A stretch of 64,000 nucleotides of DNA from Candidatus Binatia bacterium (GTDB taxonomy: Bacteria; Desulfobacterota; Binatia; UBA9968; JAJDTQ01), in NCBI GenBank assembly GCA_951813575.1, contig OX638375.1:3363042-3427041 (forward strand), given 5' to 3'. Positions 17,382 through 26,339 of this stretch are shown here, piece by piece; position 1 is the first letter of the stretch; the number at the start of each line of letters is the position of its first letter. The position numbers were made by a program, and so were the translations under genes. The notes under the pieces are model-generated. The model was not told the origin of the DNA, did no database searches, and saw only the letters and a program-made list of their open reading frames with translations.

Positions 17382-18945
17382 CGGGCTACATCTCTTGCCT
17401 AAGCACCGGCGCGTGTTGGAAGTGCTGTTGCGGAAGCATCTACCCGATGTCGAGGTCTGGGCCTACGGCAGTCGCGTGAACGGGCGAAGCCATGACGGTA
17501 GCGACCTCGATCTGGTGCTGCGGGCGCCAGACCTTAGCGAGATCTCGACCGGTCAACTAGGGGAATTCGGGGAAGCGGTCCGGGAATCGAACATTCCCTT
17601 CCTGGTCGAAACGAGAGACTGGGCGCGTTTGCCCGAACGGTTTCACCATGAGATCGAGCGGGAGCATGTGGTGTTTGTGGAAAACACGGCGGGACGGGCA
17701 ACTGTCGACCGGCACGAAAAGTCGAGTCACGGGAGCGAGTGGCGTAAATCCTTTCTCAGGGATTTGCTATCCTTCGCCAATGGAAAGTCTAGCCCGACAC
17801 GTTCGGACGCCCTATCACACCCGGTTTACGGCTCCAATGGCGTTATCGGGTTTTCTAATCACGCTAACGCGGACCCCAACACGATAGTGATCGGGCGCGT
17901 TGGCACCTATTGCGGATCGCTGCACTACAGCGACCGGATGTGTTGGGTGACGGACAACGCCATTCAAGCAAACGCAATCAACGGCAATGACGCGGGGTTC
18001 CTGTTCTATCTCCTTCAGACCCTTCGGCTGAATGACCGGAGGGCGGGTTCAGGCCAACCTCTGCTCAATCAGACTATCCTTTCCTCCATTCCGGTTGTAG
18101 TACCCGATCCCACGGAACAAAGGGTCATCGCCCATATCCTCGGCACCCTGGACGACAAGATCGAGTTGAACCGGCGCATGAACGAGACGCTGGAAGCAAT
18201 GGCACGGGCGCTGTTCAAGTCGTGGTTTGTCGATTTCGACCCCGTCCATGCGAGGATATCGGGGGTCGATGCCGGACCGCCCAAGGGAGTCATGGCGCAT
18301 TTTCCCAGTGAGTTCGTCGACTCCGAGATCGGTGAGATACCAAGAGGTTGGACTGTTAAGGTGCTTGAAGACGTCATGGAAATCAATCCCCGCCGCCGGC
18401 TACAAAAGGCACAGCCAGCTCCCTATCTCGACATGGCAAACATGCCAACAAAGGGCCATGCACCAATAGTGTGGACTGAGAGGCCTTTCGGCTCGGGGGT
18501 TCGGTTTGTCAACGGCGATACGCTGTTGGCTCGCATTACGCCATGTCTGGAGAACGGCAAGACGGCGTATGTTGATTTCTTGGAAGCTGATCAAGTTGGC
18601 TGGGGTTCAACTGAGTACATAGTGCTGCGGCCCAAGTCGCCGTTGCCAAACGAGTTCGGCTATTTCTTGGCCCGCGGCAGCGGCTTCCGTGAGTTTGCAA
18701 TTCAGTGCATGACCGGTTCCAGCGGCCGTCAGCGAGTGCCTGTGCAGGCTTTGTCGCAATACAGGGTTGCCGTTCCCCCGGATTCAGTGGCGGAGAATTT
18801 TGGTCGTCTGGTTCGCCCACTCGTCCGCCGTGCTAGCGACGCCGTGCGTGAAACACGGGTACTCTCGGCCTTGCGGGACACGCTGTTGCCCAAGCTGATT
18901 TCCGGGGAGGTGCGGGTAAACCAAGTGGAGATGGTTATCGCGTGA
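17374..18945 (+). CDS. hsdS: nucleotidyltransferase-HsdS fusion (type I specificity subunit)
   Basis: In this 523-residue protein residues 1-110 form a minimal nucleotidyltransferase: GSRVNGRSHDGSDLDLVL has the GS at 32-33 and the catalytic DLD at 44-46, as in MNT-type antitoxins. From about residue 120 an HsdS follows: a short first target-recognition domain, a conserved spacer (EQRVIAHILGTLDDKIELNR, ARALFKSWFVDFDPV), a second recognition domain (GEIPRGWTVKVLEDVMEINP onward) and a closing conserved region (LSALRDTLLPKLISGEVRV). HsdS chooses the DNA sequence for methylation and cleavage. The first half-site domain is short next to typical HsdS, so the nucleotidyltransferase may have replaced part of the usual N-terminus. 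One uninterrupted frame, with no stop or second start at the junction. Confidence 0.85.
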   Translation: MADGLHLLPKHRRVLEVLLRKHLPDVEVWAYGSRVNGRSHDGSDLDLVLRAPDLSEISTGQLGEFGEAVRESNIPFLVETRDWARLPERFHHEIEREHVVFVENTAGRATVDRHEKSSHGSEWRKSFLRDLLSFANGKSSPTRSDALSHPVYGSNGVIGFSNHANADPNTIVIGRVGTYCGSLHYSDRMCWVTDNAIQANAINGNDAGFLFYLLQTLRLNDRRAGSGQPLLNQTILSSIPVVVPDPTEQRVIAHILGTLDDKIELNRRMNETLEAMARALFKSWFVDFDPVHARISGVDAGPPKGVMAHFPSEFVDSEIGEIPRGWTVKVLEDVMEINPRRRLQKAQPAPYLDMANMPTKGHAPIVWTERPFGSGVRFVNGDTLLARITPCLENGKTAYVDFLEADQVGWGSTEYIVLRPKSPLPNEFGYFLARGSGFREFAIQCMTGSSGRQRVPVQALSQYRVAVPPDSVAENFGRLVRPLVRRASDAVRETRVLSALRDTLLPKLISGEVRVNQVEMVIA

Positions 18946-19077
18946 TTGACCCCGGTCACTCGTTGACGTTCTCGATTCAGGCCGGCCGAAGGGGGAGGAG
19001 TGCGATCCCGACCCGGAAGTTCGGTATCGAGTAGGTTGGGTTTCGTCTTAAACCGCCGGTATCGGGAGAAGTTTCTC

Positions 19078-20784
19078 ATGAAAGGAATCGTCGACAGATT
19101 ACGGGATATCTCCCGATCGCCTAAAGATGACGTTCACGACTGGTTGGAGCGCGCCCAAGACGGAGCTACGTTCTTGAAAGACATCTGTAAAGGGCCAGAA
19201 GTACTCCTCTATGGCCGGGGGCCTCATACCCTAGTGCATGGCGTTCTAGTCCCTATGAAAAATGTGTGTCCGCCAGAAAAGGACGACTTGCTCAACTCAT
19301 ACATTACGACGGACCACACATGGTGTATTCAGCGGGTCTACGGCGGCGAGAGTTCCCGCAGAGTCTACCTAGAACCACCGCTAACGTCAGAGGGGGGCCG
19401 CACAATGGAGGGTGGCGAGAAACTCATCTTCCTCCGACCCTTTGAGGGTGTTGATTCGGTGAAGACACCAATCGAAATCAGTCAGAAACTCGTGCACTCT
19501 CTTGGGCTATACTTCGTAGAAGAGCGGCACGCATACTGTCGCCTGGACACCAAGGGCGATATTCAACGTGTGATCAAGGTCCATGAAGATGGGCCTGACC
19601 AGGAATTGGACACCGTTCGATTTGTTAGTATTCTTGCGAAGGATCTTGCCATCTACATGGCCCTCACTTCGACAGCTCTCGTGTTAAAATTCGACTTTAC
19701 ACGATTCCTCATGAATAGTTTCCCCGGTTGGGAAAACGCAACCAGACAATCCCACGACGCCCCTGATCTATTCTACCATTCCGGCATCGTTCCGAAACAG
19801 GCGAGTTTCATCAACGGATTCCTTATCTGTCGCACTGAACTGACAGAAGTGGACCTGATTGCGGAATGGGAAGCAGAAGAAGATCAGTCCAAGAAACAAT
19901 ACGCCACATTTAAGATATTCGACCGCAAGAATGGACGTCTCGTTGAGACGTCATGTAGTCCTCAACACATTGTCAACTACTTTACGAAATCGGATTTGCC
20001 CTGGGAAATATCGCCGGCGTTCTTTAAACCGGAGGTTCTCGTAAGGTACAAAAACGATCCAGAAAAATACTCATTCAAGGGAGGGATTTCTTGCCGAAAC
20101 GCTTGGCATCTGGAGACATTTGACATCAATGAGGAAGGACAAGTCCACACCTACATCGGTTATCTTGCTCGACTACCCTACGAAGAACAACTCTACTGGC
20201 AGTCCTTCAATGAATGGCCCAAAGGCAACATCTCGAAACGGGCGTTCGAAAATGACTACTTGGGAGAGTTCTCGACCGAATACGACCCGCTTGACCATCT
20301 AAAGGCCAGAATCCGTCGTTTGGATGAGCTATCTCCTCCGTGGTGGAAGACCCGGGGGCCAGAAATCATCGACGCCGTCCACTATCCGGTGACAGATTCA
20401 ATAGAAGAGTGGGGCGATGAGCTATTGTCTCTTGACCAACTTGTCGTCGAGGGATTCTATCTGAAAGGCCTGAAGAAACTTGTGGATGGTAGGGGAGCCC
20501 AGTACGAGGAGTCGTGGGGCTCTTTGAAGCTCGTTGAGGTTTTGTTGAAGGCAATGGGACACACCGAAGGTGAGATCAATGCGAGCCTTCAACCACTGAA
20601 GGAGTTGCATGGCCTGAGGAACCCGGCCAAAGCACATGGTGAGCCACGCAGACGTACCCAAGCGGTTAAGGAAGCTAGGGCCAAATCGGGAACTCTAAGG
20701 CAACATGTCAAGGAGTTGACGTCGAAACTTGATGACGCCATGGGGTCGATTATCGGTTCCTTCCCCGGCAACGAGTCACCATAG
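19078..20784 (+). CDS. hypothetical 568-residue protein inside the restriction locus
   Basis: ATG 19078 is preceded by GGGAGAAG at good distance and opens a 568-residue protein. I do not recognise the family. It has no signal peptide or clear membrane segment, contains many charged residues and aromatic-rich stretches (YIGYLARLPYEEQLYWQSFN), and ends in a helical region of about 130 residues including LVVEGFYLKGLKKLVDGRG and a basic tail. Base composition is clearly AT-richer than hsdM or hsdR, pointing to separate acquisition. It sits between hsdS and the hsdR-coupled genes, so a defence role is likely by association only. Confidence 0.7.
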   Translation: MKGIVDRLRDISRSPKDDVHDWLERAQDGATFLKDICKGPEVLLYGRGPHTLVHGVLVPMKNVCPPEKDDLLNSYITTDHTWCIQRVYGGESSRRVYLEPPLTSEGGRTMEGGEKLIFLRPFEGVDSVKTPIEISQKLVHSLGLYFVEERHAYCRLDTKGDIQRVIKVHEDGPDQELDTVRFVSILAKDLAIYMALTSTALVLKFDFTRFLMNSFPGWENATRQSHDAPDLFYHSGIVPKQASFINGFLICRTELTEVDLIAEWEAEEDQSKKQYATFKIFDRKNGRLVETSCSPQHIVNYFTKSDLPWEISPAFFKPEVLVRYKNDPEKYSFKGGISCRNAWHLETFDINEEGQVHTYIGYLARLPYEEQLYWQSFNEWPKGNISKRAFENDYLGEFSTEYDPLDHLKARIRRLDELSPPWWKTRGPEIIDAVHYPVTDSIEEWGDELLSLDQLVVEGFYLKGLKKLVDGRGAQYEESWGSLKLVEVLLKAMGHTEGEINASLQPLKELHGLRNPAKAHGEPRRRTQAVKEARAKSGTLRQHVKELTSKLDDAMGSIIGSFPGNESP

Positions 20785-21107
20785 GTGCCGTCTCACTCAT
20801 CTCGTAGACGCCCGTGGGGCAGAATGTACGGGGCATTTCGAGAAGGCGACCCCGACCAAGTTGAGCCAGGACGCGGCCACGACCATGTCTACAAATTCCT
20901 TCTACTGAAGTTGGTAGCGATGGTGGCAAACAGCAGAAGGTTGGCCCCAATGATCGGCCGATTGCCCCGCTTCGTTCTATACCCAGTTGTGGCTTGGTTA
21001 CACACCTGACGAGGAACGTGCGGACCGCCAAGAGGTTGATGAACTGATTGAGCGCGCAAAGTTTCCAGTCCTCAGAGTGACTATCGGTACCGAAGGACAT
21101 ACGACTA
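20785..21107. other. gap between the 568-residue gene and the DUF6978 gene
   Basis: No confident gene is seen. A frame from about 20954 to the stop at 21116-21118 (ending TPDEERADRQEVDELIERAK and about 15 more residues) looks protein-like and overlaps the next start, so it may be the 3' end of a decayed gene. Another frame at 20785-21009 gives a low-quality 74-residue peptide. Confidence 0.35.
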
Positions 21108-21554
21108 GTGGATTCTAACCTCACACAAGCAGAAGCTGACGCCCTCCTGGCACTGGAGAAGCGGCGAGTAGACGCGACTCAGTGGGACTACCCGGATTTC
21201 GGAGGACGGTTGACGCTTCCGTTGACCTCCACCGATGGGCGAGAGTCGTTCCTGCTCGACGTGCGCCGGGCGCGGATCAACCTTGCCAAGGGCACCTACC
21301 AGAACCGCGGGCGCCAAGTGGTTGTCCTTGCCCGGCTGGACTTCGGCGGCGGACCGCATCGCAATCCGGACGGTGAGGAAATCGGGTCCACCCATCTCCA
21401 CCTTTACCGCGAGGGCTACGGCGACAAGTGGGCTTTCCAGGTTCCCGCCGAACGCTTCTCGCATCTGTCCGACCTGTGGCTGACGCTCGGAGATTTCATG
21501 CGGTTCTGCAACATCGTGGAGCCGCCTAACATCCAGCGAGGACTCTTCACATGA
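21108..21554 (+). CDS. DUF6978-like small protein coupled to the DUF1828 gene
   Basis: This 148-residue protein starts at GTG 21108. It begins with [18 protein letters not shown] and has a mixed alpha/beta core ([58 protein letters not shown]) as in the DUF6978 family, whose function is unknown. It overlaps the following DUF1828/1829 gene by four bases (ATGA). That pairing is recurrent, so the two probably act together. Confidence 0.75.
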   Translation: MDSNLTQAEADALLALEKRRVDATQWDYPDFGGRLTLPLTSTDGRESFLLDVRRARINLAKGTYQNRGRQVVVLARLDFGGGPHRNPDGEEIGSTHLHLYREGYGDKWAFQVPAERFSHLSDLWLTLGDFMRFCNIVEPPNIQRGLFT

Positions 21555-22315
21555 TCGGAGAAGTACAATCCTTGTTGGACCAGTACTGGATCTGGCTGCG
21601 AGACCGGACAAGTCTTCGGGAGATCGGCGACTGGACAGAGATCACCACCCCGTACCTGGACCGTCACAACGACTGTCTCCAGATCTATGCCAAGCGCGTC
21701 AACGGCGGCTTCGTGTTGACTGATGACGGCTATATCCTTGATGACCTGGAGCAGTCTGGCTGCAAGATCGACAGTACCAAGCGACAGGCACTGTTCAAGA
21801 CGACGCTCAACGGCTTTGGCGTGCAGATCAACGAGAAGGCGCTGGAGGTACATGCATCGGCCGATAATTTCGCGCTACGGAAACACAACCTCGTGCAGGC
21901 CATGCTGGCCGTCAACGATCTCTTCTACTTGGCATCGCCTGTGGTTGCCAACATCTTCTACGAGGATGTAGTGGCCTGGCTCGACCTCTCCGATATCCGC
22001 TATACACCGAACGTCAAGTTCACCGGCAAAAGCGGCTACGATCACCGGTTCGACTTCGTCATCCCGAAGTCGAGAGTCCAGCCGGAGCGGGTGGTGCGGA
22101 CGATCAACCGGCCGAGCAGAGACACCGCGCAGGCAATGGCATTCTCTTGGATCGACACCAAGGAGGTGCGTTCTCCAGACTCGCGCGCCTACGCGATCCT
22201 GAACGACGCGGATCAGCAAGTCTCCGAGAACGTGTTGGCTGCGATTCGCAGCTACGACGTCCATCCCATCGCGTGGTCGGGTCGCGACCAAGCGCGTGAG
22301 GAACTCGCCGCTTGA
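21551..22315 (+). CDS. DUF1828/DUF1829 domain protein coupled to hsdR
   Basis: In this 254-residue protein the N-terminal half is DUF1828 ([40 protein letters not shown]) and the C-terminal half is DUF1829 ([18 protein letters not shown], then [13 protein letters not shown]), which resembles restriction-endonuclease-like or phage-derived folds. Biochemical function is not established. It overlaps DUF6978 upstream and hsdR downstream by four bases each, so all three are translated as one chain. This links it physically with the type I restriction motor. Confidence 0.82.
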   Translation: MIGEVQSLLDQYWIWLRDRTSLREIGDWTEITTPYLDRHNDCLQIYAKRVNGGFVLTDDGYILDDLEQSGCKIDSTKRQALFKTTLNGFGVQINEKALEVHASADNFALRKHNLVQAMLAVNDLFYLASPVVANIFYEDVVAWLDLSDIRYTPNVKFTGKSGYDHRFDFVIPKSRVQPERVVRTINRPSRDTAQAMAFSWIDTKEVRSPDSRAYAILNDADQQVSENVLAAIRSYDVHPIAWSGRDQAREELAA

Positions 22316-25300
22316 GCCAATCTTCCTTCACCGAATCCACCGTCGAAGACGCCGCGCTTTCCTGGCTTGAGACCTTCGGCTGGAGAGTCGCCCACGGTCC
22401 GGACGTCGCCCCTGACACACCCGGTGCGGAGCGTTCCGACTACGGGCTGGTGGTGCTGGAACGTCGCCTGCGGGACGCCCTCGGCCGGCTCAATCCCGAA
22501 CTCCCAGCGGAGGCCCTGGGCGATGCCTTCCGCCGGCTGACCCGGCCGGAGGGCGCTACGCTGGAAGCCCGTAACCGCGCGTTCCACCGCATGGCTGTGG
22601 ATGGTGTCACGGTGGAGTACCGCGCGAGCGACGGCGCGGTCCGGGGTGGGCAGGCGCGGGTGCTCGACTTTGACGCTCTGGCGACAAACGACTGGCTTGC
22701 GGTGAACCAGTTCACCGTTGTGGAGAACAAGCACGAGCGCCGCCCCGACGTGGTGTTGTTCGTCAACGGGCTGCCGCTCGGTGTGATAGAGCTCAAGAAC
22801 CCGACGGACGAGGATGCGACGGTCTGGACGGCGTGGCAGCAACTCCAGACCTACAAGGCCGAGTTGCCGGGGTTGTTCGCCATGAATGCGGCCCTGATCG
22901 TGTCCGACGGCGTGGAAGCGCGGATCGGCACGCTCACCTCTGGCCGGGAATGGTTCAAGCCCTGGCGGACGATCTCGGGGGAGACGCTGGCCGATCCCCA
23001 CTTGCCGCAGTTGCAGGTGATGCTGGCAGGTGTCTGTGAGCCGCGCCGTTTTCTCGCTCTGTTTCGGGACTTCACCGTGTTCGAGGACGACGGCAGCGGA
23101 GCACTGGTCAAGAAGATGGCCGGCTACCATCAGTTTCACGCAGTGCAGGTGGCGGTGGCGGAGACGCTCCGGGCGGTGGAACTGCAACAGGCCGGCGAGC
23201 ACGTCGTCGATCCCGCGGGCGTCTACGAGTCGGGCCGCAAGCCCGGAGGCGACCCAGGGGACCGCCGCATCGGGGTGGTTTGGCACACCCAGGGCTCGGG
23301 CAAGAGCCTGAGCATGGCCTTCTACGCCGGCCGCATCATCCGTGAGCCGGCCATGGCCAACCCGACGGTGGTGGTGCTGACCGACCGCAACGATCTCGAC
23401 GATCAGCTTTTCGGCACGTTCGCGCGCTGCCACGACCTTTTGCGCCAGCCGCCGGTGCAGGCGGAGAGCCGGGCGGATCTGCGTGCCAAGCTCGCGGTGG
23501 ACGTAGGCGGCGTGGTGTTCACTACGATTCAGAAGTTCTTTCCCGACGAAAAGGGTGATGCGCATCCCATCCTTTCGGAGCGCCGCAATATCGTGGTCAT
23601 CGCCGACGAGGCGCACCGGAGCCAGTACGACTTCATCGACGGCTACGCGCGCCACATGCGGGACGCGCTGCCCAACGCGTCTTTCGTGGGCTTCACAGGC
23701 ACCCCCATCGAGCTGCAGGACGCCAACACACGGGCAGTGTTTGGCGACTACATCAGCATCTATGACATCCAGCGCGCGGTGGAGGATAAGGCGACGGTCC
23801 CCATCTACTACGAGAGCCGACTGGCCAGGCTCGCCCTCGACGAGGACGAGCGGCCGAGCATCGATCCGGACTTCGAGGAGGCCACCGAGGGGGAGGAAGT
23901 CGAGCGGAAGGAAAAGCTCAAGACCAAATGGGCGCAGCTCGAGGCCGTGGTCGGCGCGGAACAGCGCTTGGCGCTCGTGGCGCAAGATATCGTCGTGCAT
24001 TTCGAAGGGCGTATCGAGGCCCTGGACGGCAAGGTCATGGTCGTGTGCATGAGCCGGCGCATCTGCATCGACCTCTATCGCGAGTTGGTGCGGCTGCGAC
24101 CGGATTGGCATGACACCGAGGACGGCAGGGGAGCCCTCAAAGTTGTGATGACCGGCGCCGCTTCCGACCCGCTGGACTGGCAGCCGCACATCCGCAACAA
24201 GCAACGGCGCGAGGCGCTGGCGAACCGCTTCCGCGACCCGGCGGACCCGCTGCACATGGTGCTGGTGCGGGACATGTGGCTTACGGGCTTCGATGCCCCG
24301 AGCCTCCACACGATGTACGTGGACAAACCCATGCGCGGCCACGGCCTTATGCAAGCCATCGCCCGGGTCAACCGCGTATTCCACGACAAACCGGGCGGCC
24401 TTGTGGTGGACTACCTGGGCCTCGCCCACGAGCTCAAGCGTGCCTTGGCTACGTACACAGAGAGCGGTGGCACCGGGCACACCGCCCTCGACCAGTCGGA
24501 CGCGGTTGCGGTGATGCTCGAAAAGTACGAGATCTGCTGCGGCTTGTTCCACGGCTTCGACCGGTCCAAGTGGGTCACCGGAATGCCGGCGGAACGGCTG
24601 ACGCTGCTACCGGCAGCGCAGGAGCACATCCTGGCCCAGGAGAACGGCAAGGACCGCTGTGTCCAGTCGGTGCGGGAGCTTTCTCAAGCCTTCGCCCTAG
24701 CCGTGCCCCACGAGGAGGCGATCCGCATCCGTGACGACGTGGCGTTCTTTCAGGCCGTCCAGTCGGTGCTGCTCAAGCGTGCGCCTTCCGACGCGCGAAC
24801 CGGGGAAGATCTGGACCACGCCGTCCGCCAGATCATCTCCCGTGCGGTGTCTTCGGAGGGGGTGGTGGACATCTTCGCCGCCGCCGGCCTGGAGAAGCCC
24901 GACATCTCGATCCTGTCGGACGAGTTCCTCGCCGAAGTGCGGGGCATGCCCCAGCGGAACCTGGCGGTCGAGCTGTTGCAGAAACTCCTGAAGGGCGAGG
25001 TTGCCCAGCGCCGCCGTAAGAACGTCGTTCAGGCGCGGTCTTTTGCCGAGATGCTGGAGCAGACCCTGCGACGCTATCAGAACCGGGCCGTCGAGGCCGC
25101 ACAGGTGATCGAGGAGTTGATCCAGCTCGCCAAGGATCTGCGCGCAGCCAACGCTCGCGGCGAAGAGTTGGGCTTGTCCGAAGACGAGCTGGCCTTCTAC
25201 GATGCCTTGGAGACCAACGACAGCGCGGTGCAGGTCCTCGGCGACGATATCCTGCGCACCATCGCCCGCGAGCTAGTGGAGACCGTTCGGAACAACGTCA

Positions 25301-25461
25301 CCATCGACTGGACCCTGCGCGAGAACGTCCGCGCCCAACTCCGTGTGCTGGTCAAGCGCATCCTCCGCAAGCACGGATACCCGCCCGACAAACAGGAGAA
25401 GGCCACTCAGACGGTGTTGGAACAGGCCGAAGTGTTGTCCACGGGTTGGGCTGCGCCATAG
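22312..25461 (+). CDS. hsdR: type I restriction endonuclease motor subunit
   Basis: This 1049-residue HsdR has an N-terminal nuclease domain with [12 protein letters not shown] and the catalytic VIELKNP at about residue 160, a Walker A (WHTQGSGKS) near 325, the DEAH box ([18 protein letters not shown]) near 433, later SF2 helicase motifs ([31 protein letters not shown]) and a C-terminal helical domain for complex assembly. It translocates DNA and cuts when HsdM/HsdS meet an unmodified site. The start is TTG 22312 in the TTGA overlap with the previous gene, with GAGGA upstream. Full length, no lesions. Confidence 0.95.
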   Translation: MSQSSFTESTVEDAALSWLETFGWRVAHGPDVAPDTPGAERSDYGLVVLERRLRDALGRLNPELPAEALGDAFRRLTRPEGATLEARNRAFHRMAVDGVTVEYRASDGAVRGGQARVLDFDALATNDWLAVNQFTVVENKHERRPDVVLFVNGLPLGVIELKNPTDEDATVWTAWQQLQTYKAELPGLFAMNAALIVSDGVEARIGTLTSGREWFKPWRTISGETLADPHLPQLQVMLAGVCEPRRFLALFRDFTVFEDDGSGALVKKMAGYHQFHAVQVAVAETLRAVELQQAGEHVVDPAGVYESGRKPGGDPGDRRIGVVWHTQGSGKSLSMAFYAGRIIREPAMANPTVVVLTDRNDLDDQLFGTFARCHDLLRQPPVQAESRADLRAKLAVDVGGVVFTTIQKFFPDEKGDAHPILSERRNIVVIADEAHRSQYDFIDGYARHMRDALPNASFVGFTGTPIELQDANTRAVFGDYISIYDIQRAVEDKATVPIYYESRLARLALDEDERPSIDPDFEEATEGEEVERKEKLKTKWAQLEAVVGAEQRLALVAQDIVVHFEGRIEALDGKVMVVCMSRRICIDLYRELVRLRPDWHDTEDGRGALKVVMTGAASDPLDWQPHIRNKQRREALANRFRDPADPLHMVLVRDMWLTGFDAPSLHTMYVDKPMRGHGLMQAIARVNRVFHDKPGGLVVDYLGLAHELKRALATYTESGGTGHTALDQSDAVAVMLEKYEICCGLFHGFDRSKWVTGMPAERLTLLPAAQEHILAQENGKDRCVQSVRELSQAFALAVPHEEAIRIRDDVAFFQAVQSVLLKRAPSDARTGEDLDHAVRQIISRAVSSEGVVDIFAAAGLEKPDISILSDEFLAEVRGMPQRNLAVELLQKLLKGEVAQRRRKNVVQARSFAEMLEQTLRRYQNRAVEAAQVIEELIQLAKDLRAANARGEELGLSEDELAFYDALETNDSAVQVLGDDILRTIARELVETVRNNVTIDWTLRENVRAQLRVLVKRILRKHGYPPDKQEKATQTVLEQAEVLSTGWAAP

Positions 25462-25488
25462 GTGGACGTCCATACAAGGAGAGGAAAC

Positions 25489-25734
25489 GTGACCGTCAGT
25501 GAATTAATCGAACTGCTACAACAGTGTCCCGCCGGCCTGCGAGTGGTGGTCAACGGATACGAAGAGGGCTACGACGACCTCACACCGGAACAGATCTCTA
25601 TGACGAAGATCAGCCTGGACACGGGAGAACAACCTTGGGAGGGACGGCATGGAGATCCGCGTGACCGTAAAGAAGGGAGCGCTGGCAGCTCCGAGGTTGT
25701 TGACGCCCTGGTTCTCCGGCGGGCGTCCAACTGA
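25489..25734 (+). CDS. small hypothetical protein downstream of hsdR
   Basis: GTG 25489, with AGGAGAGGA just upstream, opens an 81-residue acidic protein: TVSELIELLQQCPAGLRVVV, NGYEEGYDDLTPEQISMTKI. It resembles short proteins of unknown function that pair with a partner encoded immediately after; here the partner is missing and the C-terminus (about the last 25 residues) looks unnatural, so the gene may be 3' truncated by the rearrangement that follows. Confidence 0.55.
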   Translation: MTVSELIELLQQCPAGLRVVVNGYEEGYDDLTPEQISMTKISLDTGEQPWEGRHGDPRDRKEGSAGSSEVVDALVLRRASN

Positions 25735-25749
25735 CGCTTGAGCCCTGAA

Positions 25750-25848
25750 CTTTCAAATAGCCGCTCACTAAACTTGCAATTGGCCGAACCATAAGTTTGC
25801 AATCGGCAGATAGCTGACAGTGGCGTCCATAGTAAATCGGGCAGCGAA
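25750..25848 (+). repeat. vestigial copy of the DUF4143-ATPase upstream repeat array and gene start
   Basis: Three 14-bp repeats (starting 25750, 25773, 25796; exact 23-bp period) match the array at 31446-31528. They are followed by GATAGCTGACAGTGGC and ATCGGGCAGCG, corresponding to the first codons of the ATPase gene at 31529. The start ATG has become ATA and the rest of the gene is absent, so this is a relic of a second copy. Confidence 0.7.
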
Positions 25849-25856
25849 AGGTAGTC

Positions 25857-25914
25857 ACCAAAGAGACTAGCACCATGTCCCAGGCCCGTGAGGAATTTGT
25901 TACCCAGGTTAGGA
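25857..25914 (+). pseudogene. 5' relic of a Doc-type antitoxin gene
   Basis: CAAAGAGACTAGCACC, ATG 25875 and the first dozen codons (MSQAREEFVTQV) closely match the leader and start of the intact antitoxin gene at 43786 (MSQAREKFATQV). After about 25914 the similarity ends and another toxin-antitoxin pair begins, so only the 5' tip survives. Confidence 0.6.
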
Positions 25915-25923
25915 GGTGGCGTA

Positions 25924-26226
25924 TTGAGCGAAACATCCCAGAGACGCGCGATCGTTCGGTACCGCAAGCGTCTGGCCGACCGCGGCATGGCCCGTTTTGA
26001 GGTGCTTGGGCGCAAAGCCGATCGTGAGCTGATCCGGTCGGTCGCGAAGTGCTTGGCGGAAGAAGGACCCGAAGCCGACCGCCTTCGGTCGGTGGTTAAC
26101 CGGTGCATCGCGGGCGAGTCTGTACGAAAAGGCGGAATCCTTGAAGCCCTGCGACGCTCCCCTCTGGTCGGGGCTGACATCCTTCCTCTCCGTACGTTCG
26201 AAACCGGCCGTAAGGTCGATCGGTGA
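25924..26226 (+). CDS. antitoxin-like protein paired with a truncated PIN toxin
   Basis: TTG 25924 follows AGGAGGTGG and opens a 100-residue protein. RRAIVRYRKRLADRGMARFE, VLGRKADRELIRSVAKCLAE is the pattern of antitoxins or DNA-binding proteins that precede VapC toxins. It overlaps the next start by GTGA, but that toxin gene is cut after 26 codons. An antitoxin left without its toxin is thus the best reading. Confidence 0.65.
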   Translation: MSETSQRRAIVRYRKRLADRGMARFEVLGRKADRELIRSVAKCLAEEGPEADRLRSVVNRCIAGESVRKGGILEALRRSPLVGADILPLRTFETGRKVDR

Positions 26227-26303
26227 CCCGAAATCTCCTTGACATCAAGATCATTGGCAACGCCACCGAACCGGATCCATCCGAATCGTCAATGGGTCAG
26301 TGA
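26223..26303 (+). pseudogene. VapC-type PIN toxin, only N-terminus left
   Basis: GTG 26223 opens 26 codons, MTRNLLDIKIIGNATEPDPS and a few more, before TGA 26301. This is the start of a PIN toxin (usual pattern LLDTNIIS...KP.PS) that has lost everything after its first strand; the metal-binding Asp remains but the TN after it has changed to IK. Confidence 0.6.
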
Positions 26304-26339
26304 ATCAAGCTGCTGCAACAACGCAGCGGGGAAGCCTCG

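Noticed and set aside
20785..21009. 74-codon frame after the 568-residue gene
   Set aside because: No family resemblance, Arg/Pro-rich start and no separate ribosome binding site; listed only within the gap description.
22252..24552. Minus-strand frame of 766 codons opposite hsdR
   Set aside because: Shadow frame; hsdR on the plus strand has all family motifs.
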